Of a DNA stretch of 64,000 bases, positions 52,002-64,000 are shown in pieces. The notes under the pieces were generated by a model. The model searched no databases, was not told the DNA's origin, and saw nothing but the letters and a program-made list of their open reading frames with translations. The stretch's first letter is position 1. Each line of letters opens with the position of its first letter. Position numbers and translations under genes: made by a program. The DNA comes from Aplectana chamaeleonis (taxonomy: Eukaryota > Nematoda > Chromadorea > Rhabditida > Cosmocercidae), in contig JAPDOI010000434.1 in assembly GCA_029168955.1 (NCBI GenBank), positions 527,992-591,991 of the forward strand, given 5' to 3'.

Positions 52002-54830
52002 CTGAAATTATGAAGAATAGGGCTGTCCAGTGACCCTCCTCGTGCACCTTTCAATGACTAAGTTTCAAGTGACTGTAACATTGTTAATGTTGATGAGTGA
52101 CGTTTCCTCCTTCGCCAGATCAAGTGAGGAAACAAGGAATTTCCAACAATTGAATGCAAAGCACAAATGAGCGTTAGAGGGTATGTAAGAGAGATAAAGG
52201 TTCTCCAAGTAATTCAGAGGTTTCGTCTCAATAACCTCAGGAAAAAGGGAGCGACCCTCGCTCCGGGCCGACTCAGACAGTAGCAGGCCCGGAGCGCAAC
52301 CGGTCCCGCCCCTCCCCGCCCACTGCGACCGAAACGCAGATCAGTTGATATTCAAACTTGCGGTGCGTTTCGGCTGTGATTGCAACGTGCAGTGCGTTCA
52401 GGTTGCTCTCCAGGCCACATGCGTTGACTGACGCACCCATTTCAAAATTAGATGGATCAATTGAAACAAGGAAGAGCATCGGGGCTTCCTGCGATTTTTG
52501 GGCAAGATTCTCACTGTTTCTCTCGTAGGGCTTGTAATTAATTTCCTCTGCTCCATTTGCGCTCAATATTCGACCATCCTAGAATTCACTATATTCTTCA
52601 TATTTGTGCAATATTTGGACTGTATTCAAAAAATGAAACGTTAACATGACTTTCCGAGCGCATTTTGCAAATATTCCTGGAGGGAATATTTCGGATTTAT
52701 TTAATCATTTCGAAAAAATGAGAAAAACGAATCGCTCGGATATTTACATTTATTTTAATGTATATTTAAATTTATATTTAAATTTTAATGTTTGGAATAA
52801 ATATGTGCCATGCATACTTTTCATTGCTAGCTTTGAATCGTTCAACGAGATCATTAGAAGGACTCTGAGAAAGGGCGGTTGTTATGAATGCTCAATAGTT
52901 TCAGGGAAATATACCTAATAGTTGGAGAAAATCAGGTGAAATCAGAAGATTAATGAGTGAAGTTGTGAGGGAAATTGTGACGGAATCAAAATTCTAAGCA
53001 GGGGAAAGTATATTAAGCTTGAAGGTATTTCATAATCAGCACAAGCTTAAAAAAGGGACAATTGAGGGTCACATAAATCCGAGGAAATTCAGTAGGGTGG
53101 GGTAATTCGGTGAATTTGTGGAAATCGTTGGATTATTCATTGAAAAATCGATTAGCCAAAATGGGAAAAACGATCAGCGAAGCGCGAAAAACGATCAGCG
53201 AAGCGTCTGAACCACGTCGTTGTACCGATTTTTGAAACTGTGTTGCTAAAATCGGTTTATAGAAAGCGCCCGGGGCGCAATCATGTACGCTGTATGATGT
53301 ACTGTGACGTCATCAGCCGACAGTTGCGCTCAGGGCGCTGCGTGAATCAATCTCGTCGGTAGCACCCGAAGCGCAACGTATGCGGCCTGGATCGCAACAT
53401 ATGTGGCCCGGAAATTGCCAAATTTGTCACCCTGAGCGCAACATGGACGCGGGCCCGGGTGCATTCGGGGTGGGCTCAGGGCCTGCTATCGTCTGAGGAT
53501 ATGGCTTGAGCGGAGTCCCTTTTTCCTAAGGTTCTTGAGGCAAAAAAAATTACCTTTGGCTGAAGCAGACCCAATGCATTTCATCAATGAGTTTCAACAT
53601 GAAATTTTTACATTTAATAAGTACGGAGCAGCTTTCCAATATTCTGCTCTTAGAATCAGCTGAATGCCACAGTGATTTTCTCGCAGGTAAAAATTTGGAC
53701 TCAGCCACAACTCCTCGGCGAAAGCAAGTGAATAGAGCTGACTATGAGTAAACTGAAAAGACTCTCGAACGTAGTCTTATTTAACACCAAGGAAAAAGAA
53801 GTATCCTCTCTTTCCGAGAGGAATTTATTTCCGCGCATGTGTGAGTCTGCGCGCGTACGCTGCGTCTCCTACTCCCCACACTTTCTAGCTGTCCCTTGCC
53901 CCGCACAAGCGTGCGAGGGAACAGAGTAAATCTGGCTCGGAACCAGAGGATAAGTGTGCACTGTTCAGAGAGACAACCCTGTAATTTGATTTTCCTCTTG
54001 ACAAAGTCATTAAAATTGAAGATTAAGAATGAAAAGTCTCCAAAAACCCAGTGTTAAAGGAAAACTGTGAATACGTCACAAGAAGAAGTGTTAAACCGAC
54101 AGACCAGAAGCTGCATAGCAGGATTCGAGTCTTCAAAACCCTCCAAACCGTTCAACTGTTGTCCATCTTACGAAGACCGTTCTACCAGATGATTCTGTTT
54201 TACTTTTTTGGCGAATAAAGTCTGGGTTTGTTCCATTTTCGCCTTAAACGCAGCGCCCGCGCGAAAAAAAAACCACATTTGGTTTGTTCCTCTCAGTCCA
54301 ATGTTTGAACCAAGTGGAGACGGTTGGCAAAGCTTGAGACCTCAATGTTGCGTATTCATAATGCTATAACCTCTTGAAAACTGCTCCGAGGTCTGAAAAT
54401 GCGTTTTCGCGGTCGATCATCTAGCACGAGGAGCTGAAGCACCCCAACAGGGTCCGACAGGCCCAGGAGGCCAAAAATTCTATATTGCTTATTTCGAGAG
54501 ATCCTAGCATTCAAACTTGTTTATAAGAAGCTTCTTGTTTTTGGAGAATTCTTTACAATGGGAAGGCCAAAAGAAATAATCAAACTAGGAAGTTAAAGGG
54601 GCAAAACATTTCAGACGTGCAGTTTTTCGACAGTTGTGAACTGTACAAGACACAACGGACAGAAGTGAAAAAGGGAAGCTGAATGCATCAAGATCTTCGA
54701 ACGAGTTTTTCTTCAAATTTTGAGTGTTCTGAGGGGGGTCTTCTTGGCGATACATATCACATCCTCTTTCGACTTCCTGCGCAAAATAGTAAAATAAATT
54801 TAACACGGCTTTTTTTGCGTACGCTGCCTT
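52002..54830. other. Upstream intron or flank; upstream unc-36 exons not found
   Basis: Minus frame 52566-52273 (NGAEEINYKPYERNSENLAQ..., 97 codons) has normal-looking composition but no family match. The 52260-52320 and 53270-53480 stretches share gcccggagcgcaac-type words, so part is repeat. The word aaaacgatcagcgaagcg is duplicated at 53170-53205. Confidence 0.4.
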
Positions 54831-55468
54831 TAAAGGCAGCATACACGCTCGCAAACATTGTCGAGATATCAGCATAAATAGTCCCGCACGGCTCCTATCA
54901 TGTCGTCAACGACGTTTCAAGCGCAGAAAATCATCCAGGATGGCAATATTTGAGCAATCATGTCTCGCACACCCGTATTTTCATACCCCTTCGAGTAACA
55001 GAATGAAAAGTTAAACTTGAAAAAACATGTGATAATTAAGAGTGATAGCACTATTGAAAGGGAGTGCAAGAGAGAAACAGCTCGAATCTCCTGGATATTA
55101 CATGTTTGTGCACCGATGAAATCCTCCAATTCAACGAGTCAGCCGGAGTAGAGCGGCATTCTCGAAAGTGTGCGAGAGTTAGTCGATATATAGACATGTT
55201 ATACTCAAGTAAATCGAGCTGTTTCTCTCGTGCACTCCCATTTGATAGTGCTATCACTCTCAATTATCACACGTTTTCTCAAGTTTACCTTTCCATTCTG
55301 TTACTCGAAGGGGTGTGAAAATACGGGCGTGCAAGACATGATTGCTCAATTATTGTCATCCTGGATGGTTTTCAGCGCTTCAAACGTCGTTCACGACATG
55401 GTAGGGGCTGCGCAGGGCTATTTCTGCTGATATCTCGACCATGTTTACAAGCGTATAAGCTGCCTTTA
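54831..55468. mobile_element. 638-bp element with ~260-bp inverted repeats, TTAA ends
   Basis: Left ttaaaggcagcatacacgct (then cgcaaacattgtcgagatat) and right atatctcgaccatgtttaca...gctgcctttaa are inverted; pairing runs about 260 bp per arm through tgtcgtcaacgacgttt, ttgagcaatcatgtct and gagtgatagca. Mirror frames 55064-55318 and 55051-55263 are by-products. Solo ends occur near 20746 and 30330. Confidence 0.9.
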
Positions 55469-56619
55469 AATTTAAAGGCTTAGAACACCCAGAAAATTAC
55501 TTTTTTTGTTTTTATGCCGATCTTGAAGAGAGTCAAAGGCTGATCACAGTATTATCTTTGACATTGTCCAAGACTCCCTAAGAACAAATATATGGTTCCT
55601 TAAAGGCATCGTACGCGCTGAAACCATGTCTCGTTTTTAAGCGTTTTTGAGTTGTTACCCCCCTATAGTGACTAAAGGTAGCGAAAAGCCCGCTCAAAAA
55701 CATTCACTTTTCAAGAAAAAAAAACGGTCTAGGAAGCTTCCGAAAACCATTTGAAATTGGCGCCGGCATCGACTCGGGATTGTTACGCGGAGGGCGCAAG
55801 GAACAGTTCTACAATTCGTCCATTGGCGCAGCGTTGGAAGCAATTCACCGAGGACTTTACCAGTCGATAATGCAACTTTCGTCCGACGGTGCGTCAGCGT
55901 ACAGTCGTATGCCCTGTAATTAGCGACGTGACGTTCTGTTCACATATTGAAAAAGTGTCGGACGACTGACGGAAAGGCCGGCCCCTTTTGACGGAATTTC
56001 GTACATCCAACTTCCTGTACGCTCACAATGGTACGTTTTTGAGAAGCCAAACTCGTTGCACGTTCTCACAGGGGCCCGAGGAAGGAATGGAGCATAAAAA
56101 ATGGAAAGTGGATTTCAGCGCGTACGATGCCTTTAAGGATGCCTATATGATGATGGTGAAAAATTGGTGGACGAGTTGTCTCAGGCCCGTATTTCTCTTC
56201 ATTCCCAATCGTTGTGCCAGAGCGAGCTAGGACAAGTAGACAGTCCGGCAATGGACAGAAGAACGACGACTTGTTGAGAATTCATCCATCCAACTTGCCT
56301 CTACTGAGTTCCAAAATCAAGAAAAGTATGTGGCTCTGTTTGGTGAGTGAAGGGGTTCGGGCACAGTCCAACCTCAGAATCGGTTTTCTGTGTTTCCGCC
56401 TATCTTGAAACGGTCTTATGCTGATTCCAATGATGTCTTTGGAATCGTACAAGACCCCTAGGAACGGAGTTATGGCTCCTCAAAATTGAGCTACGGAAGC
56501 ATGCTGGACGAGTTTGTCTCATCCAGCTACTATTGAGCTCGAAAGATCGTAGAAGGGGCGTGCCAAAGTGGCTTCCTAATGTGGTCGCCCCAGGGTGGCT
56601 TCTTCCTATAACTCGCCTA
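55469..56619. other. Nested fragments of the AGGCA MITE family
   Basis: Contains 'gtggacgagttgtctcagg' (about 56167) and 'ggcacagtccaacctcag' (about 56362) words of that family. One plus frame (about 55750-55920) reads IGAGIDSGLLRGGRKEQFYN and onward to a stop; no identity established. Confidence 0.5.
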
Positions 56620-57112
56620 TTAAAGGCAGTGCTCACGGTTAGAATCGTTTTTTTGCTTTACCGCCTATCTTGAAGACGGTCCCATGCTGATGCCAATGAT
56701 ATTTTTGGAATTGTACAAGGCCTTCTAGGAACGGAGTTATGGTCCCTCGAAAATTGAGCTAAGAGAAAATTGAGGTGGACGAGTTGTCCGAGGCTTGTAA
56801 CTTTCGTCTTTTGCAGCCAACGTAAGCGAGTTGACTTGAGTAAGGAGATAAGTTGAGAATGAAAGGAAGAAAGGGGCTAATGAATGGAAATCATCGCTCA
56901 TCTCACAATCTCGAGCATTCATTTGTTCACGTCGGTGGGCGTGGAAAGTGCGTCTGGGGTGTGACGGGTGTCCAACGTTGGGGCCGTAGGGGAACATTCC
57001 GAGCTCATTTTTCTTTGTTTTTTCAACGTTAGGGTTGCGCTAGGCCCCGCAGCTGCCAATCTCCATCAAAAAATCAGACATGGTTTTTATCGTGGACACT
57101 GCCACACCCAAA
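56620..57112. mobile_element. ~490-bp MITE, AGGCAGTG family
   Basis: ttaaaggcagtgctcacggt at the left and atcgtggacactgcc at the right. Shares with the copy at 61697 the block 'acggagttatggtccctcga' and 'gtggacgagttgtccgaggc'. Confidence 0.82.
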
Positions 57113-57934
57113 ACATTAATTTTCAGATCAAATGCTCATCTTGGAGAGAGTCGCACGCTGATCACAGTGGTATCTCTGATATCGTCCGAGACCCCCTTTG
57201 AACAGAGTTATGGCTCTTCAAAGATGCCTAGATTTTGAGGGTCAAAAATTGGTGGACGAGTTGTTTCAGGCCTGTATTTCTGTTCATTCGCAATCTTTGC
57301 GCGAGAGCGAGCTAGGACAAGGAGACAGTCCGGCGATGGACTGAAGAACGACGACCCGTTAAGATTCATTCATCCGTCAAGCCGCTATCGAGTTCGAAAA
57401 TTTGTTAGGGGGTCGGGCCTGTGGTGGACGCTTATATCTCGCTTATTTGGAGAAATTGAGATCTCGCATTTGGCACGTGCTATACAGGAGGGGTCATCCA
57501 CACAATTACATGAAAATCTCAAAATTCATATCTGAGGGTGTAATGTGCCTTTGAGAGGAAATGAGAGCTCGCACTTGCAGGTGTTATAGGGAGTGGGTCT
57601 ACCTCACAATTATGTGGAAATCTCGGATTTCGTTCCTGAGCTTGGACTGTGCCTCTGAAGGCAGTGTTCACGAAGAAAAAGTTGCAGTTTTTTATGGCTA
57701 AAACGAAAGCTTTGAGTCCCTCTAAGAAGATTAAGAACGGAAGTGTGTCGAAAAACGACTGGTAAGTAGGTGAAAATCTCGTGGGCCAGCCAACCCATTG
57801 GGCCGCTCCGCCCACGTCCTATAATAGTTGCCCTGAACTCGTGGTTAGATGAGCGATGATTTCCAGTCATTAGCCCCATTCTTCCCTTCATTCTCAACTT
57901 CTCTCTTTACTCAGGTCTGCTCGCACACATCGGC
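57113..57934. other. Truncated MITE copies
   Basis: Family words 'gtggacgagttgtttcaggc' (57251), 'ttggactgtgcctctgaagg' (about 57642) and 'gcagtgttcacgaagaaaaa' (about 57660) indicate two joined or nested partial copies. Confidence 0.6.
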
Positions 57935-58703
57935 TGCAAAAAAACGGGAGCCACCACCATGAGATGTGCGGGGAAGGTGGTACGACGTATAACCAGGAAG
58001 ACGGGGTAAGGAAGATGATGCACTAAGTTTTGTCTCCTGAAGGAGCATGACCTCTGGATGAAAGCGTTCAATGTAAAATGTGAGTTCAACAAGTTACACG
58101 CAGGCCATTGATATTGAGTTGAAAAATGTCTAGAATTTGAAGAGGAACCCTAGGGGGAGAGTTAGAGCAAGATATACAACAATAAGCATCAGTGTAATCA
58201 TTATAGCTGGTTAACCCCGAACATTTGAGGTGTACCCAGCAGAGGCAACCACCGCACTGGACGCTTGCATGTTGAGCAGATAATCCACAGTGAAGACAGG
58301 GATAACGTGGAGTCTTGCTTCTCGGTCCCGGGTTCCACTCAATGCCAGCTCGTAACAGTAGAATACGAAGGAGTGCAGCAGCCAGCCATTTGCACTCCCA
58401 TACAGAAAAAACTCCTCGTGGAGTTGTTGACACTCGTTTGATGAGTCTTCTTGATCTTGATAGTCGACTCCACAGATCCACCACGCGTAGGTTGAGCATC
58501 TCGGACCCTTTGAATAATCTAAGACAGCCATTACCGGATCGTACATAGGAAATTTCTGGAAGAGCCAATGCACCAGCACTACTGTGGGTCAGGGTTGTGC
58601 GTAATTGGAACATTGAGTTTCGTAAATCGTATTTTTTAAAACCCTCGAAATTCGTAAATCGTAATCCGCAACTGATGAGTAGTAAGCTCAAACACAGCCC
58701 CAA
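57935..58703 (-). pseudogene. CR1-like non-LTR retrotransposon, 5' part with 2A-like peptide and PHD finger
   Basis: The 205-codon minus frame (58703-58086) ends a hydrophobic/basic stretch with LLRILLLRAGIEWNPGP, whose last residues (119-127, about 58349-58323) resemble 2A ribosome-skipping peptides (consensus D-x-E-x-N-P-G-P; here Gly replaces the Asp). A Cys/His-rich finger follows: PCLHCG, QCGGCLCWVHLKCSGL, CCISC, typical of zinc fingers before the endonuclease of CR1-like elements. Then FQLNINGLR begins an endonuclease that stops, and continues in another frame as FHPEVMLLQETKLSASSSLP (about 58060-58000) with the QETKL motif. The copy is cut at about 57935 by MITE sequence and at 58703 by the next element. 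Confidence 0.82.
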
Positions 58704-58708
58704 ACCTC

Positions 58709-59435
58709 CTCAGGCAAACCATCGCTCCGAGCGGTACCGGAGAGCTACTCGAGCGGCGCTGCCTCTCCGCTCCGAGCGAAAATTAGCCATCTACTCGGGC
58801 CACAGCAGCCGCTCTCCAGGCCACAGCAGTATCGCTCGGAGCGATCTTCGGTCCCAACTGGCACTGCGGTCTTTGTTCGGGCGATTTTCAAAAATTTCCC
58901 AATTGCTATTTTTTCTTTATTTCCGCCTCTTCTGGAGAGGATTAAGCCTGTTAAGAGGATAAGGTACCTGTTACAGCCTGCGGGTCAGGAGGTTAATCCT
59001 GCCACAGACCGCAACAAGGATACCATCCCAGCATGGTCCGCAATGAGGGAGCCTTCCCCACCGCGGGCCATGAAGGATCCCCTCAGCCGCCAAAAATTGT
59101 CATCCTGAGAGTGATCCGAGGTTACCTCTCAAGAGTGGCCTCGAAAGGCCAACTACCCATCTACACGAGGTGAGCCGCCTTTTATACCCGCAGGATTGGT
59201 TGTTCTTTGAGTGATAACGTGGCTCGCACGTTATCACTCAAAGAACAACCAATCCCGCGTCTCTCTATCTCTGGCGATGGCACCGCTGTGGCTCCGAGAG
59301 CGACCGGAGAGCGACCGAGAGGCGATGTGGCACCGGACAGGGACCGCGGTGCCAGTTGGCCCCTCGGCCGCTGTCCGGGCGATGACGTCATAATTGGGAG
59401 GAGCCGGTCCCGCTCGGAGCGATGGTTTGCCTGAG
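58709..59435. mobile_element. 727-bp TIR element, ctcaggcaaaccatcgctcc family
   Basis: Left ctcaggcaaaccatcgctcc and right ggagcgatggtttgcctgag are exact inverses. Shares subterminal blocks (gcactgcggtctttgttcggg; caccggacagggaccgcggt) and the inner ccgcctcttctggagagg with the copy at 40185-41446. No transposase. Confidence 0.92.
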
Positions 59436-61696
59436 TCATTAAACATGGGAACGCCTCAACTTTCCAAGGATGATCTGTGTTTCAAAATAGATCTGTTTTC
59501 GAGGAATGCTTGAAAATATTCCCTATCGGAGCGAATCTCTGGTCCCCAGTTGCAGACACCCGCTGTGGCAGCACGCGACACGATGATGATCGTGGTGGGA
59601 CCACGTAGTCCCGGCACGATTAACCTTCGTCCCAGCACGATTTCATCGCATTACGTGCTGCAACAGCGTTTCAACTGCGGACCGGAATTTCCTTGTGATA
59701 AGGAAAAAACTTGTCGAAAGTGCAAATCCTCTGCTATCCAACGCTTTATTTGGGTTTTCAGCCAAACTTGGCGGTTTCCGAAATTAAAACTGAAATTTGA
59801 TGGAAATTCAGGGTTGCGACTGAGCGCCTACTACTTTTTAGCAGGCAAAGCTAAAACCGCGAAAATTGATAGATCGATTGAACCCACGATATTTGCACTA
59901 GATCAAAATATGCACGGGAATACTCAATAGAGCGAGACTTGTATATTTTTCCCAACATTTGACAAGGTGCTTCTATGGCTGTCGATGACGGCTAATTTGG
60001 ATTTTGTTGTTTTTCTTCGATTTTTCAGAACGGAATAAAAAACGATGATGATGACTAGGTGACGAAATAAGAATTACTCAAAAAGGTGAAATTAATATCA
60101 AATAGCAGCAAGTTTTGCGGCTCATTCTCGTTAGGGCAGAGCATGTCGATGTAACAAGTTCACGAAAAGCGGAAAAAAGCTAGGACTCACGCCTGGTCGA
60201 TAAATTCCGCGAACACTTTTACCAACTCAGACAGTAACACCGATGGAATCGCTGGCGCGTGGCGGGCCGAACAGCTCCAATCTCGCTATACGGCCGCTAT
60301 CGTTCTAGGAGGAAGCCGGCGTAGAGACACTACTTTAGTGCTGCCCGCGATCCGACCGAGGAACTCCGCATAGGCCCAGGAGAATATTGCTCAACGCCCA
60401 GTTGCCTGCCATGCTCCCTCTATCCACTCGGGAAGGTCTTTGAGCGCCGTCGGTCCAACAGGTCTTACTATCTGGGTCCAAATGCCCTATCAATAATCTG
60501 GAACTATCAGCGCTATTAATCTCAAACTTTTGTATCTCATCGGTAAACCATAGCGATCTGGTGGAGAATTTTTCACTGAAGGGATTCAGTAATCGAATTG
60601 GCTTTTTGGAGCAACTGATAAAGGTCAACGATAGCTATGTTCGTCGATATAGGTTTATCAATACCTCGTGATATTCATGACATTACGATGATTTTTCCCC
60701 ACGAGTTTTTAATGAGGTGGACGTTTCTAGATTTTGGATAAATGTGGCTTAAAAAATTTTTTCAATATGAGCAGCAGATCTTCCGGTTACACCTAAACAC
60801 ATTTTCCAACAACATAATTTCGCAATAACCAACCGCTCCGCACCTCTGACTTGAGTTTCGGAGAAAAACCGCATCAAAAAAGGCAGTTATTAGAAGCGAT
60901 GGAGAAGTAGTGAAAATAATGATGCAAGCGTCCTTTGATAATCTGTGATTTCAATCTACTCGCTCACGCTTTCGTGGGGTCGCGCTTTGAAACAGCAAGC
61001 GAAATTGAGTACAAAGAGATTCGCGGCATAGTAGGAGGACGTGCTGCTGCTGCTTCTCCTATTGTGCTGCAAATAAGTCTGGTCGAGCAGCTCCTCGCTG
61101 TGTGATTCTTTGTTTGTCGAGTTCATCTCCTCCACAGATTTCTCTAGTATGAATGAAAATGATAGAACCTTGTTCTACGACGGTGGGGGTACGTTAAAAA
61201 GGCGCTATAGGGCGCCCAATATGCTGAGAGGGCAGTTGGCCCATTCGAAGTCGGTCCCAGATGGCGCTCTAGAGTCACTTCGCGGACATCAGATTTGGGT
61301 GCTGAGAAAATCGTCCCCCTTGCTGATCTCGAAAAGAGCCCCACTGATGCGGATATTGGCAAGGTTGCCCTCCTTGCTGAATGCCGTGAATGGGATCGTA
61401 CCCAAGTAGTAACTACCGTAGAGGGGATGATAGACCAAAACCTCTCTGGATTCGCTTAACATGCTGCTGCTAGCAGTAGATGCTGCTGGTAGTGCGGGTT
61501 TCGCTCTAGGGCCAACATCGAATTTAGCCCCTCGTCGTTAGCAATAGGTGCTACAAATTGCAGCAGAGCGGGAAATGAGGAGAGGGCAAAACCCACTCCA
61601 CGCTGGCAACACATGCTGCTGACAACTAAGGTTGTTGAACTAGATGTCGGCAATGGAGCGCTATTCCTATTGTGCTAAAGTGCAACCCCACGAGCG
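59436..61696. other. Unassigned DNA with two decayed open stretches
   Basis: Minus 60628-60181 reads, in one frame broken by two stops, AYAEFLGRIAGSTKVVSLRR and VLLSELVKVFAEFIDQA before a GTGAGT. Minus 61440-61285 reads LGTIPFTAFSKEGNLANIRI and SGALFEISKGDD before a stop, while the plus strand there reads LADLEKSPTDADIGKVALLA. They look like remnants of coding sequence; no family recognised. Confidence 0.35.
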
Positions 61697-62190
61697 TTTA
61701 AAGGCAGTGCCCACGATAGAATTCGTTTTTCTGTTTTTAGCCATCTTGAGAACAGTCCCAAGCTGATTCGAACGATGTCTCTGAAATCGTACACGACCTT
61801 CTGGGAACGGAGTTATGGTCCCTCGAAAATTGAGCTAGGGAAGCATGGTGGACGAGTTGTCCGAGGCTTAAAATTTTCGTATTTTGCAGGCGATGTATGC
61901 CAGCTAACCTGAGTAAAGAGAGAAGTTGAGAATGAAGGGAAGAACGGGGCTATTGATTGGAAACCATCGCTCATCTCACGATCTCGAGTTTTCATTTGTT
62001 CACGTCGGAGGGCAGGCATTGCGCTTTCGGGGTTTGCCTTGCGCTAGAAGGGGAAACTTCGGGCTCTTTTGAAACTCTTCTTGGCTCGTTTTCATGCGTT
62101 CTTTCGACGTAAACGTTACAGTGTGCCCCACCACTACCCATTCCTAGTGGAAACTGAAACATATTTTTCATCGTGAACACTGCCTTCAAG
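61697..62190. mobile_element. ~490-bp MITE, AGGCAGTG family, clean copy
   Basis: tttaaaggcagtgcccacga at the left and catcgtgaacactgccttca at the right. Contains the family blocks 'cggagttatggtccctcgaa', 'gtggacgagttgtccgaggc' and 'gagaagttgagaatgaaggg'. Confidence 0.88.
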
Positions 62191-64000
62191 TATGAACTTT
62201 TTCCTCTCCCAAGATGCGCTCAACGATTTATGATTCTCGCGCTTCAGTTATAAAAAAATCAGTCCTGGAAAATCATGCGCTGTTCGAATTGAGCTTGCCG
62301 ATGAAGAGCCCAAAGAGCCAGAAACCTATGTTCTGCGTCTCTGCGCGCAGTCTTGGATTGGAATGCGCTGGCAAAAAGAAAAGATTTCTGCCTCTGGGCT
62401 CCCCATAGGCGAACTATATTGGAACAGAGGTTACCTTCTGTAGTCAGTCGGTAAGCTCAAGCCCGCGCTGAGATCGCCCTATGTGTCGATAAGGGTCCGC
62501 AACCTGTAGGTGCCCGCTTGCGTTCACATATAGCTTACACTCTACCTACTACTGTTTTCTTCCGTTTTCGGGCCAAAAAAAAACCGGAAACGGAACGGAA
62601 CAGCTCAAAAAGTCCCAGAAATACGGAAACGGAATCGGAAAAGGAACACTTCTGCACGGCCCTGTCGGGGAGCAAGATCCCGGCCTAGGTTTAGTTCTAG
62701 CGCATTTTTCACTGCGCGACCTTCACAGTCTCTCAGCTATTTTCGAACTTAGCAAAATTGTTTGGTTTTCTGTGCACCGTTTTTCATCGTGATCACCGCC
62801 TTTGAGCGAGAGCAGTTGTGCTGGAAAGACGTTCCTTCAAAGCGATTTTCAACCAACCGCTTCTCATTGATACGTAGATGTGCAACTTTGTTTATACTAC
62901 ACTATAACTTGTCTTCTGTTTGAATCCCATATGTACTACAGTATACATAACTCTATTATGAAAACGAGCTTGCGTTACCTTTTTATTACGCATCGTTGCT
63001 TGTAACAAACCATTTTTCCCATTACAATCGTCCAGGAAATAGGGGGATTTCGAGAACTGAAAAATATGAAACTCTCAACAAGTAGAGTAAATTTTTCAAC
63101 AAAACACGCTTATATCATGGCGAGTTTCCTTTGTCAGCCTTTCTAATTTCATTCATTGAGCGAGGAATGCGAATGACGAATGAAAACTGCCATGCGACTT
63201 GGAGCTGCTTCCGATATTGGGGAGGTCGAAGAAATTTTCGCAGCCACTCTGCTAATGGGTAGTATATGTAGTTGGGCCGAATCGAAAGATCGAATCTTCA
63301 TCAGACTGAGAAATGTAGATTTCGAATAAATTGGTTCAGACAACTACTCAAAAAGTTGAAATTCCAGATAAATCTAAAAGTTGACCAATCGATAAAATAA
63401 CTAATTTTCTATTTATCCAATAAGTCGATAATTTGAGAAATTCATATTTTAGGCTTGATCGAAATATTATTCAAAAAGTTGAGAATCCGTATAAGTCGAA
63501 AGAGTCTGATTTTCGGGAATTTTCGAAAATTTCGCGTTCAGTGTAATAAGCACGCGTTGAGATTAGCTGTTCAACACAGGCTGTAGTCAAATACGGAATT
63601 CCTCGTTAAATTTGTAGCGGAAATTCCGGATTTGGCGACAGCGGGGAGAGTAGGGCAGTGTCGCCTCCCCTTTTCCGTGCAAATGCATCTTCCGAGACTA
63701 AGACCGGGATCATACTTCCAGCGACGCGGGTAAATGCTTACCATCTATATCAACCACCAAAATCGATATGCCTAAGATGTAGTGTCGCCGTCGCTGGTCA
63801 CAGGAGGAATGATCCGGTCCCGGATTATAACGAACGTCGCTATAACCCGAAAATGTTTGCCCACAGAATGAGATGGTGCAGCTCCCTTGGAGGCATCTTG
63901 CCACCCATTGACAGAGCATGTACGAATTTCGCCCACCGAGGGTTCCAATCTATTCGGGAAGATTAGAAAAAGGTTTTACTCATGTTCGAATTTATAACGA
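62191..64000. other. Unassigned right end of the window
   Basis: Another MITE end word (catcgtgatcaccgcctttg, about 62787) and a fragment like the 46792-47522 element (about 63610-63645). Frame 63658-63966 (102 codons, plus) is unidentified. No further unc-36 exon seen. Confidence 0.4.

Noticed and set aside
52273..52566. 97-codon minus ORF as the upstream VWA exon
   Set aside because: Lacks any VWA motif (no DxSxS, no family words) and its lower part overlaps repeat-like GC-rich sequence.

Overview
This window looks like nuclear DNA of a nematode, probably a clade V/strongylid-type parasite (inference). The evidence is: GT-AG introns with short T-rich acceptors ending in (T)TTTCAG; a calcium-channel alpha2/delta gene whose exons read like nematode UNC-36; a degenerate RTE-type retrotransposon of the sort common in strongylid genomes; and dense small inverted-repeat elements. 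There is no bacterial gene organisation, no operon, no rRNA and no CRISPR array.

The only host gene I can support is on the minus strand and fills most of the window. Twenty-two exons between 52001 and 7810 join, with compatible phases at every junction, into 2,208 nt = 736 codons without a stop. The product is the distal part of the VWA domain, the Cache-like region and most of the C-terminal ectodomain of a voltage-gated calcium channel alpha2/delta subunit, best matched to UNC-36. The 5' exons (signal peptide, N-terminal segment, VWA metal-binding DxSxS motif) and the last 3' exons (GPI/transmembrane end) were not found and probably lie outside the window or in very long introns.

Almost everything else is repeats, mostly inside introns of that gene. 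From left to right: a 4.07-kb G/T-only minisatellite (1-4070); an inverted-repeat element (4092-5639); a 22-bp minisatellite and a TA microsatellite (6180-6855); a Tc1-like element with split inverted repeats (8468-10084); a palindromic element, a ~42-bp satellite and a second palindrome (11284-13203); a long-TIR element (13264-14571); an RTE retrotransposon (15480-18655); a second Tc1-like element (19102-20690); a 1-kb TIR element (22481-23513); a spliced, decayed hAT-type transposase (about 24620-26085); TIR elements at 36326-37382, 40185-41446, 42578-43915 (TTAA/piggyBac-like), 46792-47522, 54831-55468 and 58709-59435; and at least five copies of a ~490-bp MITE with TTAAAGGCA-type ends. At 57935-58703 lies the 5' part of a CR1-like non-LTR retrotransposon encoding a 2A-like peptide, a PHD-type zinc finger and the start of an endonuclease.

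The exons of the channel gene remain open and correctly spliceable while its introns have absorbed at least ten different element families; the largest intron is 12.4 kb. I found no convincing second host gene. Several open stretches (27885-28538, 52273-52566, 55750-55920, 60181-60628, 61150-61440, 63658-63966) could not be identified and are listed as such.
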